Source: a bacterium (GTDB lineage: Bacteria > Cyanobacteriota > Vampirovibrionia > Gastranaerophilales > Gastranaerophilaceae). Taken from it: a stretch of 58,024 nucleotides of DNA. The notes beneath the pieces are model-generated. The model did not search any database and was not told where the DNA came from. It saw nothing but the letters and a program-made list of their open reading frames with translations. The stretch is taken from assembly GCA_017626055.1 (NCBI GenBank), contig JAGAJM010000010.1:1-58024 (forward strand). The letters are read 5' to 3'. Positions 1-7,872 of the stretch are shown piece after piece; position 1 is the first letter of the stretch; each line of letters begins with the position of its first letter. Both the position numbers and the translations under genes were made by a program.

Positions 1-1
1 A

Positions 2-1561
2 GTAATAAAACGCTTCAAAAAAGATGATCCAGAAGCATCATTTATTGTGAAATATTTAAGTCCAATAATGACAGTAGCCGCAGATAAAGTACATTTATCT
101 GAGGAAATGAGATATTTTACAGAAGAAGAAAAAGAGAATGGAAAGACAGTAAAGGGAGCAACAATGTTTGAACGCTTCTGGAAAGCAAATCCATTTTTAT
201 TAAAAGAATATTCTCAAGCAATCACCGACACAATAGAGATGTTTGAGGATGTTTATGGTGCAGGTGGAATGGTTCCAATGAACAAGGAATTTGAAGAAAT
301 AACAAAAAAATCTGCGAACCAAAAAGCGATAGATTATGTAACTCCAGAATTTTTGGAACTACTAGATTATACAAAAACAATAGAGCCAAAACGTAACGCA
401 AGATATGCAAAGCACGATGAAGAACAAGCGTTGTGGGAAGCACATTTTAAGGAACGTTATGGTGATGCTGAAGCTCAGTTAGATGAGGTTCTTCAAGCTG
501 TTGAAGAATTGAAAGCTATTGTTGAACAGGATTTGAATGAGTTAGAAGTCTTAGAAAAAGAAGCTGCTAAGTATGGCGCTGACGTAATTACATTAAAAAG
601 TAAAGATGGTGAAGATGTTCATATAACAGGCAATATTGAAGAAGTTTATGAAGATATTATAAAAAATGAAGCAAAATTATATCCTACAACTTTTGCAAAT
701 CATTTTATTAAATTTATGAAAACTTATGATGAAATTACTGACAGATATAAATTAAGTGTTGCTACTCGTCAAGTTAAGGATATGCTCGACGATGATAAAA
801 TAATGACTGATGAAGAATTTGAAGATGAAACAAAATCTATTTATTACACTTATTATATGCACTATCCACATATGACATTAGCTGCGGGTACCGCTATGGC
901 AGATATTTTTATGAAATATTCAAAGTTGGATTTGCCTATGATGATGTATAGAATGTATGCCGATGAATTTAATACAATAGCTGTCAAAAGTCCTGAATTA
1001 AATAATGAATTCAAAAGAATTACGTCGGAGCATAGACGAGAATTAGATTCTTTGTACAATAATTATACTAAAGATATTACACCAACAGAAATGAACAAAA
1101 TTCGTATCACTATGTTGGATCTGCTTTCTAAATATTATCCAGCGGAGCAATTGTTACCTGAAGATTCTCAAGAAATTATTCTAATGCTTAAAGAGATGAC
1201 AAATAATGTTAAGTTCCGCCGAAAAGTTTTAGGCGATGCTCTGACTGTTATGATTCCAAATTACAGAATGACAAGAAGTTTATTAGATAAATCGCTTACT
1301 CCTGAACAAAGAATGGCTAAGTTCGAGTATTTTATGGGAATGTTCGTGAACGATTTTATGAATTATAGTAATGATGTTCCTGTTCTGCTTACTATTTTAA
1401 ATCGTGAAACTATTGAAAATCATAAGAATAATTTGTCTGCTGAAACTTATGAAAAAATTATGGCGATGGTTGATAAATTTACTCATCCAAATTATAGACG
1501 TTTATTTGAGTATTCAACTAAAGAATTAAAAGATATGGATGAGATTTATAAGAGAAAATAA
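2..1561 (+). CDS. Unknown acidic helical protein (5' end outside window)
   Basis: I do not recognise this family. The frame is open from base 2, and the first in-frame GTG (47) has no Shine-Dalgarno sequence, so translation very probably begins upstream of the window and only the C-terminal ~519 residues are seen. The visible protein is rich in Glu, Lys, Asp and Met, has no signal peptide or membrane segment, and looks almost entirely alpha-helical; a Glu-rich stretch around residues 140-185 after the GTG (DEVLQAVEELKAI and following) is a likely coiled coil. It ends just before a shared terminator and is convergent with pnp. A cytoplasmic structural or adaptor role is possible but unsupported. 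Confidence 0.8.
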   Translation, partial: VIKRFKKDDPEASFIVKYLSPIMTVAADKVHLSEEMRYFTEEEKENGKTVKGATMFERFWKANPFLLKEYSQAITDTIEMFEDVYGAGGMVPMNKEFEEITKKSANQKAIDYVTPEFLELLDYTKTIEPKRNARYAKHDEEQALWEAHFKERYGDAEAQLDEVLQAVEELKAIVEQDLNELEVLEKEAAKYGADVITLKSKDGEDVHITGNIEEVYEDIIKNEAKLYPTTFANHFIKFMKTYDEITDRYKLSVATRQVKDMLDDDKIMTDEEFEDETKSIYYTYYMHYPHMTLAAGTAMADIFMKYSKLDLPMMMYRMYADEFNTIAVKSPELNNEFKRITSEHRRELDSLYNNYTKDITPTEMNKIRITMLDLLSKYYPAEQLLPEDSQEIILMLKEMTNNVKFRRKVLGDALTVMIPNYRMTRSLLDKSLTPEQRMAKFEYFMGMFVNDFMNYSNDVPVLLTILNRETIENHKNNLSAETYEKIMAMVDKFTHPNYRRLFEYSTKELKDMDEIYKRK

Positions 1562-1582
1562 ACAGAGGTAATTGATAAAAAA

Positions 1583-1608
1583 AGAGGTAGGATTTATTTC
1601 CTACCTCT
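1583..1608. terminator. Bidirectional rho-independent terminator
   Basis: A perfect 10-bp stem (AGAGGTAGGA / TCCTACCTCT) with a 6-base loop lies between two convergent genes. A run of A on its left gives a U tract for the minus strand (pnp); the plus-strand side is only moderately T-rich. Confidence 0.85.
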
Positions 1609-1627
1609 TCTCTTATGTTCAAAAATC

Positions 1628-3766
1628 TTATTGAACGTTAGCTTTATCTTCGTCTGTAACACCTTTGATAGTTAGGTTTACACGACCTTTTTCATCGATT
1701 TTGATAACCTTAACGATTACTTCTTGACCGATAGTTAAGTGTGGTTCGATAGCATCGATTCTTTCTTGGCAAACTTGAGAAATGTGAACCATACCATCTT
1801 TGCCACCGCCTAATTCAACGAAAGCTCCGATAGGAATAATTCTTACAACTTTACCTTTGATTACCATCCCAACTTCAGGTTTGAAAGTAAGGTCTCTAAT
1901 CATTTTCATAGCGATTTTAGCACCTTCTTGATCATTTGAAGTAATAGTTACAACACCAGAATCTTGGATGTCGATTTCAGCACCAGAAGCATCGATGATT
2001 GCACGGATTTGTTTTCCGCCAGGTCCGATAACTGTTCCGATATCTTCAGTTGGAATAGTCATTGTAGTGATGCTTGGTGCAAATGGTGACATTGGTCCAG
2101 GTTCAGTGATTGCTTCTCTCATTTTTGATAAGATGTGTAATCTGCCTTCTTTAGCTTGACCTAAAGCACGACGTAATGTATCGTTAGCGATACCTTTAGC
2201 TTTCATATCCATTTGTAAAGCTGTGATACCTGAGTCATTACCTGTAACTTTGAAGTCCATATCTCCTAAGAAGTCTTCAATACCTTGGATGTCTGTTAAT
2301 ACAACAGGTTCTTTACCTTCTTCAGTAATCATTCCCATTGCAACACCACCAATCATACATTTAACAGGAACACCTGCGTTCATCAACGCCATTGAAGAAC
2401 CGCAAGTTGAAGCCATTGATGTAGAACCATTTGATTCTAATACATCAGAAGTTACTCTGATTGTGTAACCGAATTCTTCTTGAGTTGGAAGAGCTGGAAC
2501 GTTAGCTCTTTCAGCTAAGTTTCCGTGACCAACTTCACGTCTGCCAGGTCCTCTTAGAGGTTTAACTTCACCAACTGAGAAACCTGGGAAGATGTATTTG
2601 TGCATATAAGTTTTTTCAGTTTCTGGATCAACACCATCAAGCTCTTGTTTCATAGCTGGACCAGCTAAAGTTGCAACTGATAATACTTGAGTTTGACCTC
2701 TTGTAAATACTGCTGAACCGTGAGCTCTTGGGATAACGCCAACTTCGCACCAGATAGGACGAACTTCAGTTGGTTTTCTTCCATCAGCACGAACGCCTTC
2801 GTCAAGAATCATTGCACGCATAATTTTCTTTTCTGCTGCTTTGAATTCTTCTGCCACAAAGTCGATTCCAGTTTCTTCGATAATTTGTTTAATATAATGG
2901 TCATCAGCTAAAGCGTCAACTTTTTCTTTAACTAATTTTTTAGCTTCTTCTAATTTTTCTTGGCGATAAGCTCTGTCAAAATTGTGGTAAGCATCAAAGA
3001 TTAAGTCGTGAGCTGTTTCATTGATGATATTTTTAAGTTCTGTTGTATCGTATGGGTTAACGAATTCTTCTTTTTCAACGCCGCAAAGTTTAGCAAATTC
3101 AACTTGAGCTTCACATTGTTTTGCGATTTCAACTTGAGCGAATTCAACAGCTGCCATAATATCGTCTTCTGAAACGAATTTACAACCAGCTTCAACCATG
3201 ATTACAGAATCGTGTGTACCAGAAACTACGATATCTAAATCAGAATCTTTAGCTTGTCTGTGAGTTGGGTTAGCGATTAGATTTCCGTTTTCATCACGAG
3301 AAACTCTAACAGCACCGATAGGACCTTCAAATGGAGCTCCAGTAAGCATTAAAGCACAAGAAGCACCTAACATAGCTAATGTATCAGGTTGGTTTTCTTG
3401 GTCATAGCTGAATAATTGGGCAACAATTTGAATGTCGTTTCTATAACCTTTAGGGAATAAAGGTCTGATAGGTCTATCAATCAAACGTGAAACTAGGATA
3501 GCTTTATCACTAGATTTACCTTCTGAACGATTGTAACCACCAGGGATTCTACCGATTGATGACATTCTTTCTTCATAATCAATCAACAATGGGAAAAAGT
3601 CGATACCCACTCTTGGTTCTTTAGATACAACACAGTGAACGAATAACATTGTATCACCACATCTTACTGTAACGGAACCATTAGTTGATTGTGCATACTT
3701 TCCTGTTTCAATAGTAACGGTTTTTCCACCGATTTCTAATTGAAAGCTTTTTGTTTCAGGTTTCAT
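1628..3766 (-). CDS. pnp: Polyribonucleotide nucleotidyltransferase (PNPase)
   Basis: Phosphorolytic 3'-5' exoribonuclease of the RNA degradosome. At 712 residues it has the normal family length and full domain order: first RNase PH domain (about 10-140), linking helical domain, second RNase PH domain (about 325-550) with the catalytic GDMDFKVTGNDSG region, a KH domain (about 570-630, GPGGKQIR loop) and an S1 domain (about 631-700, IPIGAFVELGGGKDGMVH). The ATG is preceded by AAAGG at good distance. The 5' leader holds a short hairpin at 3786-3801 that could be a processing or autoregulatory site, as known for pnp in other bacteria. Nothing is missing or unusual. Confidence 0.97.
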   Translation of the reverse strand: MKPETKSFQLEIGGKTVTIETGKYAQSTNGSVTVRCGDTMLFVHCVVSKEPRVGIDFFPLLIDYEERMSSIGRIPGGYNRSEGKSSDKAILVSRLIDRPIRPLFPKGYRNDIQIVAQLFSYDQENQPDTLAMLGASCALMLTGAPFEGPIGAVRVSRDENGNLIANPTHRQAKDSDLDIVVSGTHDSVIMVEAGCKFVSEDDIMAAVEFAQVEIAKQCEAQVEFAKLCGVEKEEFVNPYDTTELKNIINETAHDLIFDAYHNFDRAYRQEKLEEAKKLVKEKVDALADDHYIKQIIEETGIDFVAEEFKAAEKKIMRAMILDEGVRADGRKPTEVRPIWCEVGVIPRAHGSAVFTRGQTQVLSVATLAGPAMKQELDGVDPETEKTYMHKYIFPGFSVGEVKPLRGPGRREVGHGNLAERANVPALPTQEEFGYTIRVTSDVLESNGSTSMASTCGSSMALMNAGVPVKCMIGGVAMGMITEEGKEPVVLTDIQGIEDFLGDMDFKVTGNDSGITALQMDMKAKGIANDTLRRALGQAKEGRLHILSKMREAITEPGPMSPFAPSITTMTIPTEDIGTVIGPGGKQIRAIIDASGAEIDIQDSGVVTITSNDQEGAKIAMKMIRDLTFKPEVGMVIKGKVVRIIPIGAFVELGGGKDGMVHISQVCQERIDAIEPHLTIGQEVIVKVIKIDEKGRVNLTIKGVTDEDKANVQ

Positions 3767-3785
3767 AAAATTACCTTTTCTTTCT

Positions 3786-3801
3786 GCGTATTCTCTTACG
3801 C
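3786..3801 (-). promoter_or_regulatory. Small hairpin in pnp 5' leader
   Basis: GCGTA / TACGC stem with a 6-base loop lies 20-35 bases upstream of the pnp start codon. E. coli pnp is autoregulated through a leader hairpin cleaved by RNase III; this one is much shorter, so the parallel is only suggestive. Confidence 0.25.
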
Positions 3802-3885
3802 CTTTTAGTTATACACTTCCATTTACGCTCTTAATTATACATCAAACAGGGGGAAAAGTATATAGTAATTTTATTTTTAACATAA

Positions 3886-3914
3886 TTGCGAAGATATGTA
3901 TCTAGGTGTATAAT
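3886..3914 (+). promoter_or_regulatory. Sigma-70 promoter of tRNA-Arg(CCT)
   Basis: TTGCGA (3886-3891), a 17-bp spacer and a consensus TATAAT (3909-3914) place transcription start about 2 bases before the tRNA 5' end at 3923. Confidence 0.8.
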
Positions 3915-3922
3915 TTAAGTAT

Positions 3923-3998
3923 GGCTTCGTAGCTCAGTAGGATAGAGCGGCGGTTTCCTAAACCGCGTCTTGCACGCGTTCGAATCGCGTCGGGGCCA
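3923..3998 (+). tRNA. tRNA-Arg (anticodon CCT)
   Basis: The cloverleaf can be folded by hand: 7-bp acceptor GGCTTCG / CGGGGCC (with G-T pairs), T8-A9, D stem starting GCTC, anticodon stem GCGGT / ACCGC with loop TTCCTAA (anticodon CCT, reading AGG), and T arm ACGCG / CGCGT with loop TTCGAAT. Discriminator A at 3998. CCA is not encoded. Its 3' end is duplicated 182 bp downstream (4166-4187). Confidence 0.93.
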
Positions 3999-4187
3999 TG
4001 TTTCTCCGGAAAGAAAATAGAGTCTTAAGCGAGGAGAACGCACAAGGCGAGAAGCCTTGTCGCAGTTCGAGCGGCGAGAGAGCAGAGGGCGAAGCCAATT
4101 TTGCCTATGGTAAAAGCCATGAAGGTAAAATGCGTAGACCCGTTTAGTGCGAACGAGCCAAGACTATCGCGGCGGGGCCATGTTTTT
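3984..4187. repeat. GC-rich island bounded by a direct repeat of the tRNA 3' end
   Basis: The 22 bases at 3984-4005 (end of tRNA-Arg plus trailer) recur at 4166-4187 with 20/22 identity. The 160 bp between them are far richer in G+C than the surrounding DNA, hold no convincing gene, and contain a 7-bp perfect hairpin ACAAGGC / GCCTTGT at 4042-4060 and a weaker one at 4107-4120. A duplicated tRNA 3' end is the hallmark of site-specific integration, so this may be an att-bounded remnant, a mini-element, or a non-coding RNA locus. The function is unknown. Confidence 0.7.
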
Positions 4188-4211
4188 AATAGTAATTTTT
4201 AGGTTGGATTT

Positions 4212-5309
4212 ATGTATATACGTGCTAAAAAATATAAAGAATTTGATAAATCTCAAGCGGTATTTGAATTTTATAAAAATTATGCAAATATTGTTGCTCC
4301 TATTTTAAAAGAAGAAGAATATTATAGGAAAGGTCAATTAGGTTTGTTTATTTTTATTATTCTTCTATCAATTGTGTTAATAACGATTCTTTCATTTACT
4401 GATTTAGCTCCATTTATGGTTATCGTTGGAATACTTGCAGGTATTTCGACAATTTTTATTTATCATAATTTTAGAAAACGTATTAAACGAAGATGTATGC
4501 CATTATTACTTGACGCATTTGGTGATATCACTTGGTATCACGATTCTGATATGATATCTGATGTTGATCTTCAGCAAAGTGAATTATTTAGTACATATAA
4601 CAGACGTGCAAATGATGATTCTTTTATTGGAACATACAAAGGTGTTATATATGAGGTTTCAGAAACTAATATGTTTTTTGAATCTGGTAGCGGAAGACGC
4701 AAAATGGTTTGGCCAGTATTTGATGGCGTTGTGATTTCTTTTGATTCAAATAAACTTGTAAAAAATAAAACTATTATTACTACAAAAGGTGATGTTAATG
4801 TTCGCAATGCTCATCCGTTTGTTTGGTTGCTTTTGATTGGGTTTGCTATTCAGATGCTCCCTTTTCTTACTTCAATTTCCTCTTTACTGGATTTGATTGT
4901 TTCAGTTTGGCCTTATCTTTTAATAATTGTGGTTGTAGCTTTTGTTTTCAATGCAACTAAGTCTAGAAATTCTGAAGTTTTAAACGAAATCAAACTTGAA
5001 GACCCAGAATTTGAAAAACGTTATAAAGCTTATTCATCAGATGAAATTGAGGGTCGATATTTGATTACTCCGACATTTATGGAGCGTTTTAGAACTTTGC
5101 ACACATCGTTTGGTACAAATAAAGCTAAATGTTCTTTCTATGGCGATAGAGTTATGTTTGCAATTTCAACAAGAAAAAATTTGTTTGAAATTGGTGATCT
5201 GTTTACACCTTTAACTAACCCAAAACAAATAAATACTTTCCTATCTGAAATCTCTGCGATTTTTGATTTGATAGATTACTTTAAATTAGATGAAAAAACT
5301 GGGGTGTAG
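4212..5309 (+). CDS. DUF3137-like membrane protein with an extra membrane insert
   Basis: A 365-residue protein with two membrane helices near the N-terminus (about 42-90). The C-terminal motif series (LEDPEFEKRY, DEIEGRYLITPTFMERF, LIDYFKLDEK) is shared with the two proteins at 25409-26338 and 26461-27519, which match what I know as DUF3137. Unlike those paralogues it carries a further hydrophobic block, probably two helices, at about 199-248, inserted just before the conserved LEDPEF segment. The biochemical role of DUF3137 is unknown; the family often sits beside lemA. The Shine-Dalgarno sequence is weak (TAGGTTGG). It follows directly on the tRNA-end repeat. Confidence 0.8.
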   Translation: MYIRAKKYKEFDKSQAVFEFYKNYANIVAPILKEEEYYRKGQLGLFIFIILLSIVLITILSFTDLAPFMVIVGILAGISTIFIYHNFRKRIKRRCMPLLLDAFGDITWYHDSDMISDVDLQQSELFSTYNRRANDDSFIGTYKGVIYEVSETNMFFESGSGRRKMVWPVFDGVVISFDSNKLVKNKTIITTKGDVNVRNAHPFVWLLLIGFAIQMLPFLTSISSLLDLIVSVWPYLLIIVVVAFVFNATKSRNSEVLNEIKLEDPEFEKRYKAYSSDEIEGRYLITPTFMERFRTLHTSFGTNKAKCSFYGDRVMFAISTRKNLFEIGDLFTPLTNPKQINTFLSEISAIFDLIDYFKLDEKTGV

Positions 5310-5372
5310 CGTTTTTTTTCTAATGTTACAAATTCGTAATATTTCTTTTTTATAAGTCAATTTTATAAAGTT

Positions 5373-5388
5373 TATATACTTTATATAT
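5373..5388 (+). promoter_or_regulatory. Shared promoter-like element upstream of first CHAP gene
   Basis: The 16 bases TATATACTTTATATAT are identical to 6262-6277, which lies a similar distance upstream of the second CHAP gene. The AT-rich, TATACT-containing sequence could hold the -10 region of both genes. No clear -35 is seen. Confidence 0.5.
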
Positions 5389-5415
5389 TTACAAGGGGAT
5401 AATTCGGGGAATATT

Positions 5416-6159
5416 ATGACACTGTATGATTCATCACAATTTATTAACTTAATAAATAACGCAAATAGTTATTTTTCGTCATTGTATCCTGCGTTAAATG
5501 CTGCAAGAGGTTTCAACTCTAGTTCAGCAAATCCGTTTGGACCATTTAACAATGTTTCTAATTTAAAAATTATACCAATCCCAGTAGGCTCATCTTCAAG
5601 ATTAACATTGGGTTCATCATCATCACCATCTGGTTCTTTACATGATCAAATGTTAGGAAATTTATATTCAGGTAGCACAACGCCTTCTTGTCTAACTGCT
5701 GTAAGATTAGCTGAAGCTGAATACCAAAAAGGTGTAAGAGAAATTGGTTCATCAAACGATAGTGTTGATATTAGAAAATATAAAAATGGAGCTAGAAACA
5801 ATCATCAATGGTGTGGTTACTTCACATCTTGGTTATATGGCTCAGGTCAGGGAACAGATAATAATAGTACATTCGGTTTTACTGGTAGCTCTCAAGCTAT
5901 TAAAAATAGAGCTATTAATGCAGGTTGTTATGCTTATAAAAACTCTGGCTATACTCCAAAAGTAGGGGATTTAGCTATGTGGACTAAATCCGCATCAACA
6001 GGTCACGTTGGTATTGTAACTAAAGTTTATAGTGATGGTTCTTTCGATGTAATCGAGGGTAACTCAGGTAATAAAGTTGCAAAACATCATTATAAATCTC
6101 AAAGTTCTGTTGGAAGTACATTTAATGGTTTTGTTAAAATGAATGAATGGACAGCGTAG
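5416..6159 (+). CDS. CHAP-domain amidase/endopeptidase 1
   Basis: A 247-residue protein whose C-terminal half (about 92-245) is a CHAP (NlpC/P60-superfamily) domain, the fold of cysteine peptidoglycan amidases and endopeptidases. Likely catalytic residues are Cys133 (NHQWCGYF), His197 (STGHVGIV) and Glu214 in DVIEGNSG. The first ~90 residues are Ser/Asn-rich and low in complexity, with no signal peptide visible, so the route to the wall is unclear. The start is supported by GGGG seven bases upstream. It shares its domain, about half its CHAP residues and a 16-bp upstream element with the next gene, pointing to duplication. Possible roles are wall remodelling, a lysin, or an effector that cleaves competitor peptidoglycan. 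Confidence 0.85.
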   Translation: MTLYDSSQFINLINNANSYFSSLYPALNAARGFNSSSANPFGPFNNVSNLKIIPIPVGSSSRLTLGSSSSPSGSLHDQMLGNLYSGSTTPSCLTAVRLAEAEYQKGVREIGSSNDSVDIRKYKNGARNNHQWCGYFTSWLYGSGQGTDNNSTFGFTGSSQAIKNRAINAGCYAYKNSGYTPKVGDLAMWTKSASTGHVGIVTKVYSDGSFDVIEGNSGNKVAKHHYKSQSSVGSTFNGFVKMNEWTA

Positions 6160-6261
6160 TTTTTGATTTTGCTAAACTTTTAAATCGGTAATTTTAGATT
6201 TTTATTTTATAGACTTTACATTTTTTAAACTTTATTAAGAATTTTGCAATTTTCTTGCGAG

Positions 6262-6277
6262 TATATACTTTATATAT
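6262..6277 (+). promoter_or_regulatory. Shared promoter-like element upstream of second CHAP gene
   Basis: Exact copy of the 16 bases at 5373-5388, ending 33 bases before the chosen start at 6311 (27 bases in the first copy). Conservation outside the coding region suggests common regulation of the pair. Confidence 0.5.
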
Positions 6278-6310
6278 ATAATCCGTAAATTGTATGAATG
6301 TGAGGTTTAT

Positions 6311-6922
6311 ATGGTAAAGATTAATGATCCAGGAAGGTATGCGCCAATAGCTAATCTATCAGGTGCGGCTTTTGATGTTAGATTTAACTCACATTATAAT
6401 GATCCTTTGTGTTTTGTAAATGAATTTCAACGCGATACATCTGCTTATTCTTTACCTTGTATGAAAGCTGTTTTGTTAGCTGAGCATGAATGTAGTTTAG
6501 GCATCAGAGAAGTGTCTAAAAATCATAGTGAGCGGATTGCTATGTATAAAAACGATAGAAAAAATACTGATGCTTGGTGTGCATCATTTGTTTCTTGGCT
6601 CTATGGTAATGGACAAAATTCTTCAAATTCAAGTACCTTTGGCTATTGTGCAAGTACCCAGACTATTAGAATGTATGCAATTGAGGCAGGTTGTTATGCT
6701 AAAAAAAATACAGGTTATACTCCAAGGGTAGGTGATTTAGCTATGTGGAAAAGAGGCGGGTGGAAAGGTCATATTGGAATTGTATCAAAAGTGTATCCAG
6801 ATGGTTCTTTTGATGTAATAGAAGGAAATTCAAATAATGATAAGGTTGAAAAAATCCATTATAAGTCGCAAAATCATGTATCAGAAACCTTTGATGGCTT
6901 TGTGAAAATGAATGAGTTGTAA
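6311..6922 (+). CDS. CHAP-domain amidase/endopeptidase 2
   Basis: A 203-residue paralogue of the preceding CHAP protein. Probable catalytic residues are Cys90 (TDAWCASF), His154 (WKGHIGIV) and Glu171 (DVIEGNSN). The start ATG at 6311 is preferred over an upstream TTG (6290) because GAGGT stands six bases before it. The N-terminal region is shorter than in copy 1 and differs in sequence, while the CHAP part is closely similar (for example GYTP, VGDLAMW, YPDGSFDVIEGNS). No signal peptide is visible. Several extra cysteines (34, 50, 61, 113, 128) are not shared throughout with copy 1. Confidence 0.85.
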   Translation: MVKINDPGRYAPIANLSGAAFDVRFNSHYNDPLCFVNEFQRDTSAYSLPCMKAVLLAEHECSLGIREVSKNHSERIAMYKNDRKNTDAWCASFVSWLYGNGQNSSNSSTFGYCASTQTIRMYAIEAGCYAKKNTGYTPRVGDLAMWKRGGWKGHIGIVSKVYPDGSFDVIEGNSNNDKVEKIHYKSQNHVSETFDGFVKMNEL

Positions 6923-7094
6923 TTTAACATACACAACAAGATTAAATTAACTATGAGATGGAGATTGTTAACGCATTGATAATTTTTGTTTTATAATATC
7001 CAAACTTCTAGCCTAAAAATAAGTAGCATGTAAAACAATAACTTGATTTAAATTTGACTTTGAGTGATGAATACGACACGTTAAAGGAGGTCGT

Positions 7095-7316
7095 ATGGAA
7101 AAAGTCGGATTGAATATTACTCCAAAAGAATTCAAACAGTTAAGCAAGTGGTCGGAGAATATTTATATTACAGCAGTTGTTATTGATTATTTTGTTGCAA
7201 ATCAACCGGAGATTGAAGAGTGCTATAATTTGGCACCGGTAATTAAGCATCTGCGGAATGATGCAGACGTATTGAATGCATTCTTCATAGACCATGAAAA
7301 AGATGTCGAAATTTAA
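7095..7316 (+). CDS. Small hypothetical protein (73 aa)
   Basis: No family recognised. A near-perfect Shine-Dalgarno sequence AAAGGAGG (7083-7090) precedes the ATG, which strongly supports expression. The product is acidic, probably helical and soluble. It heads a run of four small genes (7095-8089) unlike the neighbouring metabolic genes in size, and codes with more CGG and CCG than them. A set of short tandem repeats begins 4 bases after its stop codon. Confidence 0.7.
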   Translation: MEKVGLNITPKEFKQLSKWSENIYITAVVIDYFVANQPEIEECYNLAPVIKHLRNDADVLNAFFIDHEKDVEI

Positions 7317-7319
7317 ATA

Positions 7320-7363
7320 CCGTTTAAAAGGTGTTTAAAAGCTGTTTAAATAGCGTTCAAAAA
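7320..7363. repeat. Four imperfect 11-12 bp tandem repeats
   Basis: CCGTTTAAAAG, GTGTTTAAAAG, CTGTTTAAATAG and CGTTCAAAAA follow each other with a period near one helical turn, between two small genes. They could be a protein-binding array (operator or iteron-like); no partner is identified. Confidence 0.55.
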
Positions 7364-7455
7364 TTATTATGTCCAAATGATACGATTTTAGGGACATACA
7401 CTTGATGTTTTTTATTGAAAGAGTGATGAATGGTGTAGCTTGAAAGGAGCATACT

Positions 7456-7668
7456 ATGATTGAAATCGGTAAAAAATATAGATTGAAAAAACTTAAAGGA
7501 TGGTTTGAAAAAGATAGCGAAGAGTTTACGGTTTTATGTTTTGGTGAACCCAATATTGTCGGCTGCGTTACACCAGATGGTGAAAGATATGTATTTGATA
7601 AAGATTTTTTGATTGATCCTGATAAGCCGGATGAGATATACGCAGATATTACAATAACGAAAGGATAA
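7456..7668 (+). CDS. Small hypothetical protein (70 aa)
   Basis: No family recognised. AAAGGAG ten bases upstream supports the ATG. The protein looks beta-rich (KYRLKKLKGWF, EFTVLCFG, VTPDGERYVFD), perhaps a small SH3-like or OB-like barrel. The downstream gene starts 3 bases after its stop and shares a similar pattern (short beta strands, a CVDKTGKRYNI-type segment resembling CVTPDGERYVF), so the two may be distant duplicates. Confidence 0.65.
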   Translation: MIEIGKKYRLKKLKGWFEKDSEEFTVLCFGEPNIVGCVTPDGERYVFDKDFLIDPDKPDEIYADITITKG

Positions 7669-7671
7669 ATT

Positions 7672-7872
7672 ATGGTTGAAAAAGATTACAAGTTATACGG
7701 AACAAAGATTTTGAACTTAAAAACACAAGAAATCGGACTGCTAATTTGTTTATGGGAGAACAAGTTTGCCGATAAAACAGTAGATTTCGCCACCTGTGTG
7801 GATAAGACCGGCAAGCGCTACAATATTGAACTTGATAACATAAGAGGGTTTGAAGATGATTTTACGAAATAA
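7672..7872 (+). CDS. Small hypothetical protein (66 aa)
   Basis: No family recognised. It is translationally linked to its neighbours: GAAAGGA in the end of the previous gene acts as ribosome site, and its own 3' end overlaps the next start by 17 bases. The segment CVDKTGKRYNIELDN resembles CVTPDGERYVFDKDF in the preceding product, suggesting both belong to one small beta-barrel family. Confidence 0.65.
   Translation: MVEKDYKLYGTKILNLKTQEIGLLICLWENKFADKTVDFATCVDKTGKRYNIELDNIRGFEDDFTK

Noticed and set aside
4107..4202. 31-codon plus-strand ORF inside the GC-rich island
   Set aside because: It has no ribosome site, runs through the copied tRNA end, and its composition reflects the island rather than a protein.
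6290..6310. TTG start giving seven extra residues for the second CHAP protein
   Set aside because: ATG 6311 has GAGGT at the right distance and the TTG has none.
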